Part shown: positions 26,201 to 39,368 of the stretch, piece by piece
Layout: every line of letters starts with the position of its first letter
Numbering within the stretch: the first letter of the stretch is position 1
Origin: Prinia subflava
Taxonomy: Eukaryota > Chordata > Aves > Passeriformes > Cisticolidae
Length of the DNA stretch: 64,000 nt
Direction: 5' to 3'
Assembly: GCF_021018805.1 (NCBI RefSeq)
Contig: NC_086247.1
Location: forward strand, 145,161,378-145,225,377
Notes under the pieces: generated by a model
The model's input: the letters and a program-made list of their open reading frames with translations, nothing else
Database searches by the model: none
What the model was told of the DNA's origin: nothing
Made by a program: the position numbers and the translations under genes

Positions 26201-28287
26201 ATTCGTTGCCTGACAGATGCATTTACTGGGCATTTATATTTATTTCCTTCTTTTTCTGAATATTTAAGGGAAGATTTGGGTCTCACTATGGTACTCACTG
26301 CCTTTGGGGCAGGCAGGACAAAGAGTTTTGTTATTCCACACCCAATCCTGACACTGCTTAGTCCCACAGAAGGGGTGTCAAGGGTTCTATCCCTACACAG
26401 CCATTCCACATAAAAGGGCAGGTTTGGGACTCTGGACTCTTCTGTCTCACAGCTTCTGCCTGGGCCAACATCCCACATACTTCAGTCACTAGGGCAGTCC
26501 TTTCCATGTTTACTGGGACAGCCTTGGGCTTGCATATGCTACTTCCTTTGCAGCCAACACTTGGAAAATCATCCCTGCTGGCTCCAGGGAGCAAAGTCCT
26601 CCACCTGCAGCACAGGGAAGGGAGCACTTTTAATAAGGCTGACAGGACACTGCCCTGGCAGTGGGTTGCCCTATCTCTGAGGGCAATCCACTCTCCTTCA
26701 CTGGCTGTTCTGTGGGAGCCTCTTCATGGGTCGAAATTAGCAGCCTGAAGTTATTTGCTCATCAGAAGTTAAATGCTGGACCCCGTGACAAAGCAAACCT
26801 GCTCCCATGGTGGCAGGAGGAGCTGAGACCTCACCTGCAGTATTTAACCCAGACATCAAATTTTGTGGGAACACTGCTCCTCTCTCAGAGGGAGGTGAGC
26901 CTGGGCATGTGCCTGCCAAACCCCTGACCAGGCCACATTGGCTTGGCCAGCCTCAGTCCATCCCCAGGGAGTGCAGGAGCGAGGCAAGCTACACTGCTGG
27001 TTATTAGAGTGGGAGAATGAATAATTTTCACAGGTTCAGTTAGGAGCTTTCAGACAAATTGCTGAGACATATCAAGTGTACGTGATGGAAGACTAAAAGG
27101 TGAAACTCTGAAAACATGAAATTATTCTTGCTCTTAGCTCCCCTGGGCCTTATCCAGAATATGCTTGACTTGGCTTTTCCATACAGCGCTATTCAGGAAC
27201 AACGTTCACAGCGTGTTGTATGGAGCGGGGTCTTTATTTTATCCATCTGCATTTCTCCTCTAATTTATTGACTTCTCCAGCTCTGATGATTAGGTCAGGT
27301 AGTGTCACATGCTTCAAGTACCGAGGCCAATTAACACTCTTTCTGGGTGACCAGGATTGCTGATCGATTAAGCCGCTCTGTCCCACTGAGATTCCTTGCT
27401 GTTGCAAAGGCAGGCACACGGTCACATAAAATACATTGAAATAGAATTAATGAAAAGGCAGGCCTGAATGACAGCCGAGATTTTTTTATTATTATTTCTG
27501 GAAGGATCCCAAGGAGGGGTTTATTGGACTCCTCTTCCCAGCAGTTGCAAAGAAATAACAACTGTTATTAAAAGAAAGCGTTCTGGGGAGGGGGGAAGAA
27601 TTCAGTTCAGAAAAATGCATAGAACCAGCTAAAATAATCTCTGAACAAAATAACCCTCTTCCTTCCAGAAAATGGTGAAAGTGGGAAATCATAGCAATAA
27701 TAAAATTGAGGCTTCTTCTAAAAGATACACACATTTAGCATACTCCCATCCACCCAGAAAAGATGTATTTTTAAACAATATTCAAAATCTGTATAGCTCA
27801 TGTTCCTCAATTTTTATACACTCAAATGAAAATGAAATTAACTGGGTACAGCAAGATACATGACCTTGAAGTGCTGTGCTAACAATATATATTTTATTGT
27901 TTTGACAAAAAACATTCCAGCTTGAATGATGTTAAGAGGAGCAAGAGTCTGCTGCATATCCTTGCACACACTGAGGCAGTGAGTGTGGGGAAGAAATGGA
28001 GAGAGGATTTTGCTGCTGGAGGTGACTCTCTGCCCACATGGTACTTTCTGGCAGTGGATCAGACCAGCCTGATCTACCACCAGAGACACCCCTTGGACAT
28101 TGATTTCAATTTTTCTTGCTCCCAGACAGAATAGCTAAAAAAGCAATCCACATCACTGCATAAAAAGCAAATTCTCACCATTTTTTTTCTGACTGAATAC
28201 ATCAGAAGAGCACTGGGCATTTGCAGAACTAACACTTCAATGCAAATGAAACTTGAATGAATAGCAGCACTAACTACCAGCCTGCAT
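20291..28287. other. Intergenic, gene-poor; mixed AT-rich and GC-richer unique sequence
   Basis: No exon or RNA gene that I can support. GC-richer stretches at 23.6-24.6 kb and 25.7-27.0 kb contain overlapping short frames on both strands (up to 138 codons at 25732-26148) without domain-like features. A small (GGCA)n run lies near 23.61 kb. The 27.18-27.43 kb tract retains several CpGs and looks like unique conserved sequence; it is listed as a finding. Confidence 0.5.
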
Positions 28288-29945
28288 CAGAATCATTGAC
28301 TTGTGGAACAGTCTGGGTTGGAAAGAGCCTTTAAAAGCCCATCCCCACCGCAATAAGCAGGGATAACTTCAACTAGACCAGGTTGTTCTGAAAGTCTGTA
28401 CAACCTGATCTTTAATGTTTCCAGGCATGGGGCATCTACCACATCTTTGAGCAACCTGTGCCAGTGTTTCTCCACACTTACCATAAAAAAATTCTTGCTT
28501 ATAGCGAACCTAAATCTACTCTTGTTTTTCTAAATCATTACCTCTTGTCTTGTCACTGCTGACCCTGATAAACCTCTGCCCCCATCTTTCTTATACGCCC
28601 CTTCAGGTGCTGCAAGGAGTTCTAAAGTCTTCCTGAAGGCTGAACAACCCCAGCTCTCTCAGCCTGTCATTGTAGGAGAGGTGCTCCAACCCTCTGATCA
28701 TTTTTGTGGTCCCCTCTGGACTCACTCCAACTGGTCCATGTCTTTCCAAGGCTGGTGACCCCTGAACTGCACACAGCACTCCAGGTGGAGTCTCACAAGA
28801 GCAGAGCAGAGGGGCAGAATCATATTCTTTCACCTGCTGGCCACAATGCTTTTGATGCAGCCCTAGATACAGTTGTCCAGCTGGGCTAGAAGTGCACATT
28901 GCTGTCTCATGTCCAGCTTTTCTTCCATCGTCACTCCCAAGTCCTTCTGGGCAAAGTTGATGTCAATCCTTTTGCTCCCCAAGCCAGATTGGTGCTGGGG
29001 GTTGCCCTGACCCAGGTGCAGCACTTTACACTCGCCCTTGTTCAACATCACAGAGTTTCCATGGGCCACTTCTCAAGGTTGTCCAGGTCCCTCTGGATGG
29101 ATCCCATCCGTCAAGCACACCAAGCACATCGCTCAGCTTGGTGCCATCTGTGAACGTGCTGAGGGTGCATTCAGTCCCACTGCCTGTGTCATTGGGGAAG
29201 ACATCGAGTGACACTGGCCCCAGGACAGACCCCTGGGGGCACCACCAGTTACTGATGTCTGTTTGGACATGGAGCTTTTGACCACTGCCCTGTGGATGTA
29301 AGTATCCAGCCAATTCCTCATCCACCCGAGAGTCACCCATTAAGTGAATATCTCTCCATGTTAGAGAGAAGGATGTTCTGGGGAACATCCCATGGGGTGT
29401 TTGGGGAACCGTGCCAAAAGTTTAATGGCACCCCAAATAATGGCATCTGCAGCCCTTCCCTTGGCCACTGAGGGAGTCAGAAGGCCACTAGAGTGGTCAG
29501 GCAGGACTTGCCCTTTGCCAAGCCATGCTGGTTATCTCAAATCACCTCCCTGTCCCCCCTGTGCCTCAGCACATCTGCTAGGAGGATCTGCTCCATGATC
29601 TTCCCAGGCACAGGTTGAGTATACCCAGGGTCCTGCTTCCTACCCTTTTTTACCATGGGTTTCCTTTTTCCAGTCACCTGGGACTTCACTTGACTGCCAC
29701 GACTTTTCAAATATCACAGAGAGTGGCTTGGCAACGGCATCACCCAAATCCCTCAGGACTCTGGAAGCATCTCATCAGATTGCATGGAGTTATGTACATT
29801 CAGGTTCCACAGGAGGTCACAAGCCTGATCTCCAAGTACAGTGCGAGGGACTTTGCTCCCCCAGTCCCTGTCTTATGGTCCACTTGGGAGGTTTGGGAAG
29901 AGAGGGTGCCAGTGAAGACTGAGGCAAAAAAACCCCAAAAAGTTC
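28288..29945 (-). mobile_element. CR1 LINE, 5'-truncated, decayed reverse transcriptase
   Basis: The element is in minus orientation. Its 3' tail lies at 28288 with the usual 'gtctgggttggaaagag' start in reverse complement. Going upstream it shows the CR1 3' UTR, the end of ORF2 and reverse-transcriptase sequence up to about 29.94 kb, where 'aagactgaggcaaaaaa' marks a familiar CR1 position. Translated minus-strand fragments show CR1 RT hallmarks: WMRNWLD near 29310, PQGSVLGPV near 29220, CTLSTFTDGTKLSD (a decayed F-x-DD catalytic motif) near 29150, and KVLHLGQGNPQ with DLGVTMEEKLDM near 28980-29040. The first two motifs are in different frames, so there is a frameshift at about 29240. Length is 1.65 kb against about 4.5 kb for a full element, the usual 5' truncation. 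It is a dead copy, and the long plus-strand frame over its left end (29615-30292) is only its shadow. Confidence 0.92.
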
Positions 29946-32900
29946 CTGTGTGTTGTGAGCAGGCCTGTTCCTGTGTGAACACACAGAGCAGGGCCAGAGC
30001 CACTGTAGAGAGAGGAGCTGAATCACTGGATGAGAGCAGCTTTTATCAGCTTTTTCAGGTAGCTGGAGCCTCAGGCCTCTCAGAGAAGTACAGCATAGGC
30101 ACTCTAACACATTTTGCATTAAATGATACTCAACTTCCAATTTTTTTCTTTTGTCAACTGCCAAGAAATACTTCTCTGACACTAATGCGAGCTGTGCTGG
30201 CCCTGTGGTTTGCAGCCTTTGAAAAAAAAAAACAGTTTGTGAGAATGCAGTCAGAAATGGGGCTTGGGAAAGGCAGAGTAAGGCTGGGGTGAAAGGCAAG
30301 CAAAGGGTCCAATCTCCAGAGCAGGGCTCTGGGAGGACCAAGGTGGGAGAACACAACACAAAGGCATTTGGATTTTCCTTTCTGTTAAAAACTGGTATTA
30401 CCCAAGGGCAGCCATGATGTCCCAGATCAGGTTAGCACCCTGGACCAGGCACAAACCCACTGCAAGCTCTGCTCCAAAGATTAAAGCCTAACTGCACAAG
30501 AGACATGAAAGTTAACAACGGAAGGAGGCAAATTGTTGCTTCAGTTGAAGGTAATAGAAAACTTGAAGAGGTTCCTGGGCTGATAAACTGGCTTTGTGTG
30601 ACAGAACACCTTTCTGTGGGACAAGGTCCTGTTTCTAGTGCTGACCCCTGGAATTTTCATGCATGGCAAATCCTGTCTCAGCCTGGCTGCAGATCTGACA
30701 GGCTCTGCATATGCAGAGTATCCTGTTAGCAGGACTAAAGGTTTCGAGACAACAGACCCACAGAGAACATTGTGAAAATGGGATTGCACTGTCTCCAAAC
30801 CTTCTCTTGGGTATGTGCATGATTTCCCCTGTGATCTGTACCTTCTGGCTCCTTGGGCTAGATGGTCTCTAATGCCAGTCAGTTCATCAGCTTTCTGCAA
30901 AAAAGAGAGTAATTTTGGAAAGCTGAAACATGGTCTTAATTAACATGCTATTGTGGTTAATCTGTTTTACCAATCCCTTAATGCAGAGAATCAATAGTTA
31001 CAGACATCAAAGTTGATGAGTTTCCTCACAGGAAAAGAAAAATCTATAAAACATAGACGGTTACACTTCTCAAAGCTGCAAATTAAAACCAATGAGTTTC
31101 ACTAAACCTTACACCAAGGTGAAAGTTGCTGATACTTTAAATAAGCCTACAGCTGGCTCCTAGGCCAAAATTATTGCACAGCCCTTTGAGCAGCAGGAAG
31201 ATTGGGACAACTGCCTTCATAACCTTCCTAGCTGGAATGGCACCTCAGTACATGACTAGGCGGATTTGCAAAAGTAATATTTTTCTTAGCACAGGTCAAC
31301 CAAATGGCTGTGGTATTCATCTAAATACAACAAATCTTCAGACTTGTTGGGAAAATTTATCAGACAGAGTATTAAATGGTCTTACAGGACTACAGTGATT
31401 GATGAAGGCCCAATGTGAATAATAAGATACTTAACTGCCAAAAAATTATATACCATGGAGTGTAATATTGTTTAGTTTCAAAGTATGCAAGAAAGTTATA
31501 TCTTTGCAACAAATTGGCATCGTCTTTAATATTCTACAGACTGAAGAAAAGCCAGAGATCTGGCTAAATTCCACCTGCCCTGGAGGAGTGGAAACTCAGC
31601 CACTGGGGATAAGACCTTTGTCCATCTTTACAGTTGGTTGTTATGGGTCTAGCTAACATAAATAGCTCTCAAATTCATCATCTGTGTAGGGTTTGCTCCT
31701 TTCCCTCTGGAAGATATGGCCACATTACTTAGTTAAATATTTTTAAATGTTTTCCCATAGCAGATTATGCAAAAAGGACTTCTCCCAGCCTTTACAAAAC
31801 ATGCAGGAACTGAGGTTTACTATCTATGTCTAATCACATATAATTTTATACTTAAAATTTATTTAATTTTTAGCCCTTCTACAAAAGACTAAAACAATAC
31901 CCATACTCCTCAGACAATCTGAATATTGGAGCATTTACTGTAGGGAGTTGTGGTTCTGGACCTGGGGGAGGCAAAGAGCCACTGAAAAGCAACTTGCAGT
32001 TTCAGTGACAAAGTTTTGCTGCATTTCTTGTAGCCTTCTTATGCTAAAACGCATTTCCATTAGGTATTTACAGCTCTAGAAAAGAAGACTTAATCTGGTA
32101 GGTTTGTTTATGGGTATTCAATGGGACACAAGGAGTTTTATGGTGCCTTTCCTTGGACATTTGGCAGTGGCATGAATCTCTTTTGGTGTGAAATCACAAG
32201 ATCAGAGCACATTTACCATAAATATCTGGGTTGTAGCAAGCAGAGGATTTTTTTATGGTAGATACTTCTCACATAGAAATACTGAAATTTTCTAGCCTTT
32301 AAAGATTTTTGTATTTTCCTTGGAGAATACATTTTACAAAGCTGCCTAAAAGCTATCCAAGGACTGAGTATAGAGCACTGGGTAAGTGTAGTAGTCAATC
32401 CCTGCTCGGAAGAGCTTCTGCAATCTCAAATACCTTGTTTTTTTTCAGCTGTGGCTGTTTGAACATGGCTTTCAGTGAGAAAGCTGAGCAAACAGGTACC
32501 TTCTCTGCAAAGGAACAGCAGTTTTGGGGGTCTCAGGACCTCTGGGCAAATAGCAGAGTTCATGGTTGGAAATCTTGCTGCTTCCCCTGGGGATTACAGT
32601 AACAAGGCTTTTGGTGCCTGACTGCCTGGGGAGGCACTTGGTGAGTGAGGTGCAGCACCCCAAATCTGTGTATCAAAGCAGACCCCTCACTGCACATCCC
32701 CTGTTATAGCAGCTTCTCTGTCAGAAACGTTCTCTCCCAAATTTCTAGTAAATCCTGACTGCTCTCAGCCTCAGCTGGTGATTTTTCATCTTTTGAGTAG
32801 GACCTTCCCAGTGTGGTCAGTTTTACTGGTCTCCTGTAAACCCTGTGGTTTTGGGGAATCTTCAGCACGGTGTGCCTTAACCCACAATGTTATTTCCTGT

Positions 32901-35900
32901 GCTCCCACCAAGACTGATGTCATCATGACAACATCTGAACAGGGAGTCCCAGTGGTCCAGCTCGAGGGACTGTGCTGTCACTGGGGGAATTACAGATGTT
33001 CAAAGTGAAAAAAAAAAAAAAAAGAGAGAAAAAACGTGAGTTAAGTACCATTTCTTCTGGCACTAAGCAACCAAATTCCCAAAGGATTTTTGTAAAGCAT
33101 CCCTCATAATATCCATCTCTTCATCTGATTAAAACCTCTTCTTTGTTTAAAAATAAGTCTCAAATCCTTTCAGTTTTCTAAAAATATTCACACTTTTAGC
33201 TGAGATTCTGCTAATTGGTGACAACTTTGTATTCTGAGTCTTACTCATTTCTCATCCAATATAAGAGTCAGGCTTCACTGATTCTTTATGCTGGTGTTAA
33301 AAGCTTTACACACTGGATGTACCTTCCCTGTTTCATGAAAAACAGAGCTTGCTTGGGTTTTCTTCCCTCAACGTGCATGAAATTTTGAAGGTCATCTGCT
33401 CCTAAGGCTTCTGACCTGCCTTATTTTTACAGTTTTCATATGTTTCTGTTCTCTTTCTTTGGAATCCTCTTTATAACAACTGAGAGAGGATGCTGTGTAT
33501 TTTTAAGGTCTGCTGGTGAAACGAAGTCACGTCCATGAATAATTGAGCCCAAATCCAGTGCTATAATCTATCTGGGCAAGATGCAGATCCATTAATTCCA
33601 TTAGGAGTCTGTGTGTAGGACACTCCTGTGAACAAATGCAGGGAAATCAATGATTTCTGGTGAGTTAAATTCAGTGACAGGAAGAGGAGTTGCATATGGA
33701 ATGGAAGTGACAGCACATATAGGATGAGATCCTGGCACTGTCCATGTCAGGGATGGGAGTTTGGAGTCAGTAGTTTAGATTCCACACATGGCTTGCTGTT
33801 TTCCTCCCTCCAAGTTTTACAGACGTGCAATTATTTGCACGAGTAGGACAGGACTGGCAAATTCAATAAGGCAAGTTTTTGATAAAGGTCTTTGGCTAAT
33901 TTAGTGCCAGACTTGGAAAAAAAAATATATAGCCTTAGGTTGTTGAGATTAATGAAGTGCATTTTGAAGGTGTCCTGAACTGGATGCATTAGAAAATAAG
34001 CCAAGAAAGCACCAGCAGGCAAATCAAGCAAAATTCTTGACTTAGGGACTCCAGCAACTAAAGACCTCACTGAGGAGCCAGAAGTAAATAAAGCCACAGT
34101 TAAACAGGGACACAATGGGCTTCTAATTGCTCTGGGCTGAGCAGATACAGAGCAACCTACATGGAAAGAGAGAAAATGGGAAATCCCTCTAGAAGGTGCC
34201 AGGCTGACGTTGCCTCTGTACAGTAGAGCAAGCCATCTCTTATTATCACTTCCATCTCTCATGCTGGGTTTTGTAGTGTGATAAAGAATTAGGTTTAGCA
34301 AATTAGGTAAGGGAAAGGGAATTTGGAAATGACATCCCCAGTGATTGATGATACTAATAAGTGTTGTGTCAAGGAGGTCCCCTTCCCCCATCACACAGGG
34401 CACATCCATGCACAGCCTTGCACACTGCCTGAACAGAAACATCACTGTGTTCCACTGAGCTGTTTAGAGAGGGGGAATAAAAAAGGTACACAACAATATT
34501 TTTGCATGCAGAATCTGTGCAATGCTGCTAAGCGCACACACACTATTCATCCAAGCAGAAGAACGCAAAGAGGGACACGATTTATATGCACAGAAATATG
34601 TATATTTTAAAAATCCCCCTGCTTACATATCTCCCTTTACAAAAAGATAATGGAACCAAACCATGACAGATGATTGTTAATCTTGCACTGCAGGAAACTC
34701 CAGCTCAGTTCCCTGGTTTTGCTTCATTTGAGGTGAAATTCAAACCGTTCCCCTGAGGGGAAGGTGTTCTGCAGAGGAAATTTTTTTGCTTGAGCATGTT
34801 CATTTGAACAGGGAGAGCTGGCAGTAGGGTTATGGTAGGATGGGGGAGAGGAGTCATATTGCTTTGCATCAGATGATTCAGAGCAAAATTTGAACCTGCC
34901 TGTCACACATCAGTTCTTTAACCACCAGCTGGAGGGGGCTGCCAGGGTGGCAAGACAGACAGAGGTGAAAATGAATATAGGGCCATATTTGTCCCTAGGC
35001 TGTCCACTGGGTGAAGCACAGCTCATTTAACCATCTTTCCAGGGCTTCAAATGTTTCACTGGATAGTGAAGTGGGGAAATTCTGCATTTGGGTATCTTTA
35101 AGTCCTGTTTCAGCATGAGCTGGAACATTCAGCATGTCCTCAGCTTTTGGCAGCACCTGTATCCAGAAACTTTGAATAAATACAGAAGTGTGTGGAAGCT
35201 TAATAATCTTTTTGTGACAGCAATAGCACCCAGCTGACAGATTTGGGTGCTGAAAGATACCTAAATACCATTTGAAGAGCTGGACCTCTGTTGCTATGGC
35301 AATGAGAACTGTATAAAAAGCTACACAGAATGGAATAAAATATTGTATTTAAATAGATCCACGGAGATCTACAAGTTTATTTCTTTTTTAGGTTTCATAC
35401 TCGTGCACACCACTGTGTGCCTGGCACACCTGCAGTTTCCTTCCTCAGTTTGACACATGGGATTAGGTGACATGGAGTGCACTCTGTGCTCTCTGTGCAG
35501 CTGCCAGCCCAGACGGTCAAAGACTTGGAGTACTGCAAAAACTACTTCTGCCCACTCAACAGGAATGTGTTAATCACATAGGAAGTGTGTGGTGAGTGGT
35601 GCTAGAGGGTATTTGGAAGATGTAGATGTGTGTGTTTGTGTTTGTGTGTGGACAACAGACTTCTTTGTTGCAAACTAAACTGGGGGCTATCACCACATCT
35701 CAAGACTTCAGTATTGCTCGCTCCAAAACCCAGTAACAGTAAAATTAATGCTGACTTCTCTCCCCAAGGTATTTCCTTCTCTCTCCCCAACATTTTAATC
35801 CAGAGCACAACCACTGTCAAGAGACAGAAGGGGCCCGGCACACATACTCACTCTTTGGTCTCTGTGAGAATCGTTTTAGAGCATAGAAAGTCTTTGTTCT

Positions 35901-36213
35901 GCTGTCAGCTGAGAGGCAGCTTTTCACCACTCCAGCAAGCAGAGTTTCCTTCCAGCAGGCTCCTTCTGAAGTTATCCCTAACTCTTCACACTGTGATGAG
36001 AAACTCACTGTCAGCCCGTTCAGTGTAATGGCAAACACACAGCTCTTCAGTTTAGAATAGCACATGGATAAAATTCTTTCAATTTTCTGGTGCACTGGTT
36101 TTTAGAGCAAAACTTTTTCTCTCAGTTCTTTGTGTTCTAGTCTCCTGCTCTGACTTAGTCTCACTTGAGAAGTCTGGAACTGCATTTCAGCTACAAAATA
36201 TGCTAAAAATCTA
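29946..36213. other. Intergenic, no gene seen
   Basis: Unique sequence, mostly AT-rich. A 16-A run (33008-33023) follows a T/C-rich unique block; I looked for a processed pseudogene upstream and could not recognise one. A GT-rich microsatellite-like patch lies at 35626-35652. The 204-codon minus frame at 33831-34445 has a mixed composition, no motif I know and no neighbouring signals; I treat it as chance. Confidence 0.5.
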
Positions 36214-36800
36214 AATCACAGAATCACAGAAATGTTGGTTGCACTGGACGTCTGGAGATCTCTAGTCTCCATCATTCTACTCATCCTCCACAAGGGACCA
36301 GTCCTGTGGCTTTTTGTAGCTGAAATGTGCAAACTTCAAAATGTGAAGGTTGAACAACATTGCTGGTGAGCTCTTCCACTGCTGTGCCTCCTGCTGAAAT
36401 CTTTTCTAAATGTTCATACTGAAAGCCCAAATCTAATTTTGTGGTCTTTGCCCTTCTTAGAGTGCCTGGCACTACCAAGAAGGATTTGAGTCTTCTGTCT
36501 TCACAGCTGTCCTTCAAGTCCTTTTAGTTACAAGTTTGTCCCTTAGCCTTGTCTCCAGGAAGGCAGGACAGACTCAGCTCCCTTGGCCTCTTCTTGTGAG
36601 CCATGAGCTCCCAACCTCGTGCCACTTTGGTAGTCCTCCATTACACCTGCTGCAGTTTCCTCCTATCCCTCTTCAGCTGGAGCCCAAACCAGACACTAAA
36701 GCACAGATGGGATTTCGTGAGAGTCCAGCACTCTGTTCATGGGCAGCTATCAGCCAGACATCAAGCCACTCACTTCTCCCCATTTCTTCATGAAATCAAG
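36214..36800 (-). mobile_element. Older CR1 LINE 3' fragment
   Basis: It begins with the CR1 tail in reverse complement (AAATCACAGAATCACAGAAATG, then a 'ggttgcactgga..tctggagatc' block). It continues through CR1 3'-UTR-like blocks: a '..cccttagccttgtctccagg' block near 36535, then 'ggcctcttcttgtgagcc..' and 'tcctatccctcttcagctgg' near 36660. It is more diverged than the 28-kb copy, with no open frame of CR1 type. The right edge is approximate, somewhere between 36.75 and 36.85 kb. Confidence 0.75.
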
Positions 36801-39190
36801 GGGCATCTAAAAATCTGCAGGCATCACATCCTCAAGCACCAGTGTTCCTGAGGCAATTCATGTTGTATTTTCAGCTGTGCCCAGAGGTTTCTCAGTTTTA
36901 ACAGATCTGAGCAGTTCAACATTCATCTTAGACATGACTCCTGTTGGTACCCACAAATGAGGCATCTGTCTTGCATGCAGGGGAGCCTAAGCCTGTGATC
37001 AAGGAGAGACAGACCAGATGATTCACAGAAAGACAGCAAATAACCAGTGAAGTCTACTGTGACAACTCACTGCCAGTCTCCTGTCAGTGACCCTACAGAT
37101 CTTCTCTTTTCCAGGATACTGGCTGCCTGTGACATTTTTTGTTCATCCAACATTCAAATTAGAATGATCAGAGCTTGACCTGCAGAGTCTAGTTCATCAT
37201 GAATTTTTTCTTACTGATTGCATAAATAATCACAGGCAGGAAAGTGCCTTTTACATCAATACACAATTGCATAAGCTTTTGTAAGAACATAAGGAGGAAT
37301 ATGTTGAGTGGTAAAGCCATGCTTGAATTGTCTTATTTATCTTGTAAGTCTAAAGGCCTGTCATCTGCAAAGTGACAAAGCTGTCTGTTTAACCTAGACT
37401 CATCTCCATTTTCTAACCTATTAATGCATTTGGAGTGCATGGGTAAACAAGAGTATTTAACACTGGTGTTCTTTGGGATGCTCTTTTCTCTGGGTTCTGA
37501 GAGATTTTGTATATTTTGAACCTTTTTTTTTTCTCTTTTGAGGGATTAATGGCAGAATCATGGGCAAATTCAAGGGATTAGGATGGGATTCTTCCTTAAA
37601 CAAAAGAAATGTACAAAAGCAAAGGAATAGGCAACCTGCTATGCCAAACAAAACTATGAGGTTAAGTACAAAATAGACATGGATTTGCCTGGAGGAATAT
37701 GATGAAAAGAGGCACAGATCTGTGAAAACATGACAAGGATAAGGTTATCTGCATCCTACATTCAAAAAATATGGAGACTGTACTGGGAGGTTAGAGTGAT
37801 GGAAAATTCTGCCTTTTGTGTGACCCACCTCATCTTTGCTCTTCAAGGAAAGATGGACAAATGCAGCACAGAAGTTGCTTCATCTCAGTTAGTGAAATTT
37901 GTTGCACTGTAAATCCTCTCCATTTCATCTGAGTGATGTGTCTTTCCAACAGATGATTGAAGGTCATCGGAAGGAAGATTGGAGACTCTGTTTGGTTTTG
38001 CAGTCGGGGTAGCAAATAGAGAAAATGAGTCACAAGCTCTAATATTAAACATAGATATCTTTCCATTTCCCAGAAAGTGGTCTTTGTACGCAGGCTCTGC
38101 AGCCACTCAGCCAGCTGGCACAGGAGCCTGAGACACCTTCTGAGCATTCTTTCATCTCACTGTGGCAGAATTTTCCTCTGTTCCCTTTTTTCTGGCACAG
38201 CTATGGAGCTTGCTTGTGGCTGGCCAGTCTCTTCTAGCTTCAGATCAGTGTTCAGCATCACAGCTGGGCCCTGCTGCTACCAGAGCTAATTAGAGTCCTG
38301 CAGGTTACTGCCTTCATGAAGATTTTTCTTGGTTTTGTACCAAGTACCCCATTCCCTGGCTACTGGCACTTATCCTGCTTTCAGCACTGAGCCCTAAAGC
38401 TCTAAGACATCAGTCAAGACAGACTCTCAGTACAATAATTAGGCTGAAACACAGAAGAAAAGCAATCCATTTTCTCCTGTCACAGCTAGCATTGCTTCTT
38501 AGGTCCTCTCTCCCACTCCCCTCCCAGATTGCTGTGTGGTGTGTGTAATGGTAGCACGCTCTAATTAAAGCATTTGGGTCTAGTTTCTTGCATGCATGCT
38601 AGATAGGGAGCTTTGCTGGAGGGCTTGTGGGGTGGATCTTACAGAGGAATGACATTTGTTCACCTCTGAGGGGGACAGGCAGAGAAAGCAAGCTCACAGT
38701 TCAGTTCTCTAGGGTACCACCCCTATCCCTGCACATCCCCCTGCTGCTGGCAGTGCTGGCCCACCATGTCCTTCACACCGGCTCATATAGGACACTAGAC
38801 ATCCATTTCTGCTTTTCTTCCTGTATGTTATGTTTTTTTCTCTGTAGTGATACAGACTGGTTGCTACAAGGTCCAAAGATCAGAGTAAATGCAAGGGAAG
38901 CAGTTAGACCACAGGATCTGTACAGGAGGACATAACATTTTTGCAGACTGGACTGAAGGCTGAGCTGCCTCACAAAACCTAATTCTAAGTACCTGGGCTG
39001 TGACTGACTGGGGGAAAACAAATGAAAACTGACTCTGGTCTTAGCCTTTTCTTGGGAATATTTAGCCTTAAAAATGTGCATGTACTAAGCAAAGATCAGC
39101 CCAAGAGAGAGATGCTGTACCTCTTCATAAAGTATCTGTGGCATTCTCTTAAGGGTGCTACACTTAAATGCCATACCTTATGTCAAGAAA
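36801..39190. other. Intergenic, no gene seen
   Basis: AT-rich unique DNA. No splice-flanked coding sequence and no repeat that I can name. Short frames at 37830-38147 (-) and 38627-38935 (+) look random. Confidence 0.5.
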
Positions 39191-39368
39191 ATCATAGACT
39201 CATCACAGAATCAAAGGATGGTCTGGGTTGGGAGGAATCTTAAAGAGCATCTAGTTCCAAATCCCTGCTGTGGGCTGGGACACCTTTCACTAGACCTGGT
39301 TGCCCAGAGCTTCACCCAACATGGCCTGAAACACTTCCAGGGATGGGAAATGATCCATGACTTTTGAA
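39191..39368 (-). mobile_element. CR1 LINE 3'-tail fragment
   Basis: About 180 bases of the CR1 3' end in reverse complement: ATCATAGACTCATCACAGAATC, then 'ggtctgggttgggaggaatctta', 'catctagttccaaatccctgc', and 'actagacctggttgcccagagc'. It is a short truncated insertion with moderate divergence. Confidence 0.88.

Noticed and set aside
29615..30292. 225-codon plus-strand frame
   Set aside because: It runs over the antisense of a CR1 reverse transcriptase region and into flanking DNA, and has no motif; it is a shadow of the repeat.
33008..33023. 16-A run considered as the tail of a processed pseudogene
   Set aside because: No coding similarity upstream and no flanking direct repeat that I could identify.
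33831..34445. 204-codon minus-strand frame
   Set aside because: No family resemblance, no exon signals and mixed composition. It is the longest non-repeat frame and worth one database search, but I cannot support a gene.
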